This document shows, piece after piece, positions 7,347 to 7,611 of a stretch of DNA of 7,611 bases. A program made the translations under genes and the position numbers. A model generated the notes under the pieces. The model saw only the letters and a list, made by a program, of their open reading frames with translations. It searched no databases and was not told where the DNA came from. The stretch comes from Gemmataceae bacterium (GTDB taxonomy: Bacteria; Planctomycetota; Planctomycetia; Gemmatales; Gemmataceae): positions 1-7,611 of the forward strand of contig JANWVS010000083.1 in NCBI GenBank assembly GCA_025056835.1, given 5' to 3'. Position 1 is the first letter of the stretch, and each line of letters starts with the position of its first letter.

Positions 7347-7611
7347 ACCACTGTGTTTTCTCTTGTTGCTTTTTTAGTTCCGTCTTGAGATCAACTTGAA
7401 GAACCCCCAGCCCGGGCAAGCTGAAAAAGCTCTCGCGCGAAAGAACTTTGATCCACACAACATCGACGACGAACAGGAATGCCGTCATCAAGAACACAGT
7501 GACTAAGACCACAATCGTGTCTTGGACAAGCCGCCTACGTGTCGTCCACGACACTTTGTTCATTTCGGCCTCGGTGGCGATAAGGAAGTCGGCAAAAGAT
7601 GGCCAGTTGAC
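7345..7611 (-). CDS. secE: Preprotein translocase subunit SecE (5' end cut by window)
   Basis: SecE clamps SecY in the plasma-membrane SecYEG channel that exports unfolded proteins. The frame is open from the window edge for 88 codons and then stops with TAA. The visible protein begins VNWPSFADFLIATEAEMNKV. The family's amphipathic helix and signature (FADFL...TEAEMNKVSW, residues 6-22) start before the ATG at 7561-7563, so that ATG is internal and the true start lies outside. One membrane segment follows (about residues 31-57, DTIVVLVTVFLMTAFLFVV...), as in most single-span bacterial SecE. After it comes an unusually long tail of about 30 residues: hydrophobic FFSLPGLGVLQV, then charged KTELKKQQEKTQW. 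Position directly before nusG is the normal bacterial arrangement. Confidence 0.93.
   Translation of the reverse strand, partial: VNWPSFADFLIATEAEMNKVSWTTRRRLVQDTIVVLVTVFLMTAFLFVVDVVWIKVLSRESFFSLPGLGVLQVDLKTELKKQQEKTQW

Noticed and set aside
6680..7399. Plus-strand open frame of 239 codons opposite nusG
   Set aside because: It is a shadow of nusG, with no family resemblance and no ribosome site.

Overview
The window is an almost gapless, minus-strand run of the universally conserved bacterial transcription/translation cluster secE-nusG-rplK-rplA-rplJ-rplL-rpoB. Transcription runs from high to low coordinates. Both ends are cut: the N-terminal part of SecE lies beyond position 7611, and the last few dozen residues of RpoB lie beyond position 1, where rpoC would be expected. 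There is no mobile element, CRISPR array, tRNA, rRNA or foreign-looking gene. All seven frames are intact.

The organism is a bacterium with a moderately GC-rich genome. A planctomycete (Pirellulales-like) is my best guess. It rests on low-complexity N-terminal extensions on L1 and NusG, a SecE frame running upstream of its first Met, a tailed SecE, weak Shine-Dalgarno sequences before several genes and a long rplL-rpoB spacer. This is inference from style, not a database match.

Layout, in transcription order: secE (7611-7345, partial), a 29-nt gap holding a perfect 7-bp hairpin, nusG (7315-6665), a 15-nt gap, rplK (6649-6185), a 123-nt gap, rplA (6061-5087), a 103-nt leader with candidate regulatory structure, rplJ (4983-4465), a 74-nt gap with a terminator-like hairpin and T7 run, rplL (4390-3983), a 433-nt non-coding spacer with a long hairpin, and rpoB (3549-1, partial).

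The genes supply the Sec translocon clamp subunit, the NusG factor that couples RNA polymerase to the ribosome, the L11/L1/L10/L12 proteins of the two ribosomal stalks, and the polymerase beta subunit. The points most worth a second look are at the edges of these genes. They are an 11-residue tandem repeat at the L12-binding end of L10, a ~93-residue K/P/E/A-rich head on L1, a similar ~41-residue head on NusG, and a set of RNA structures in the spacers where this operon is classically regulated. I see no new biological system here.
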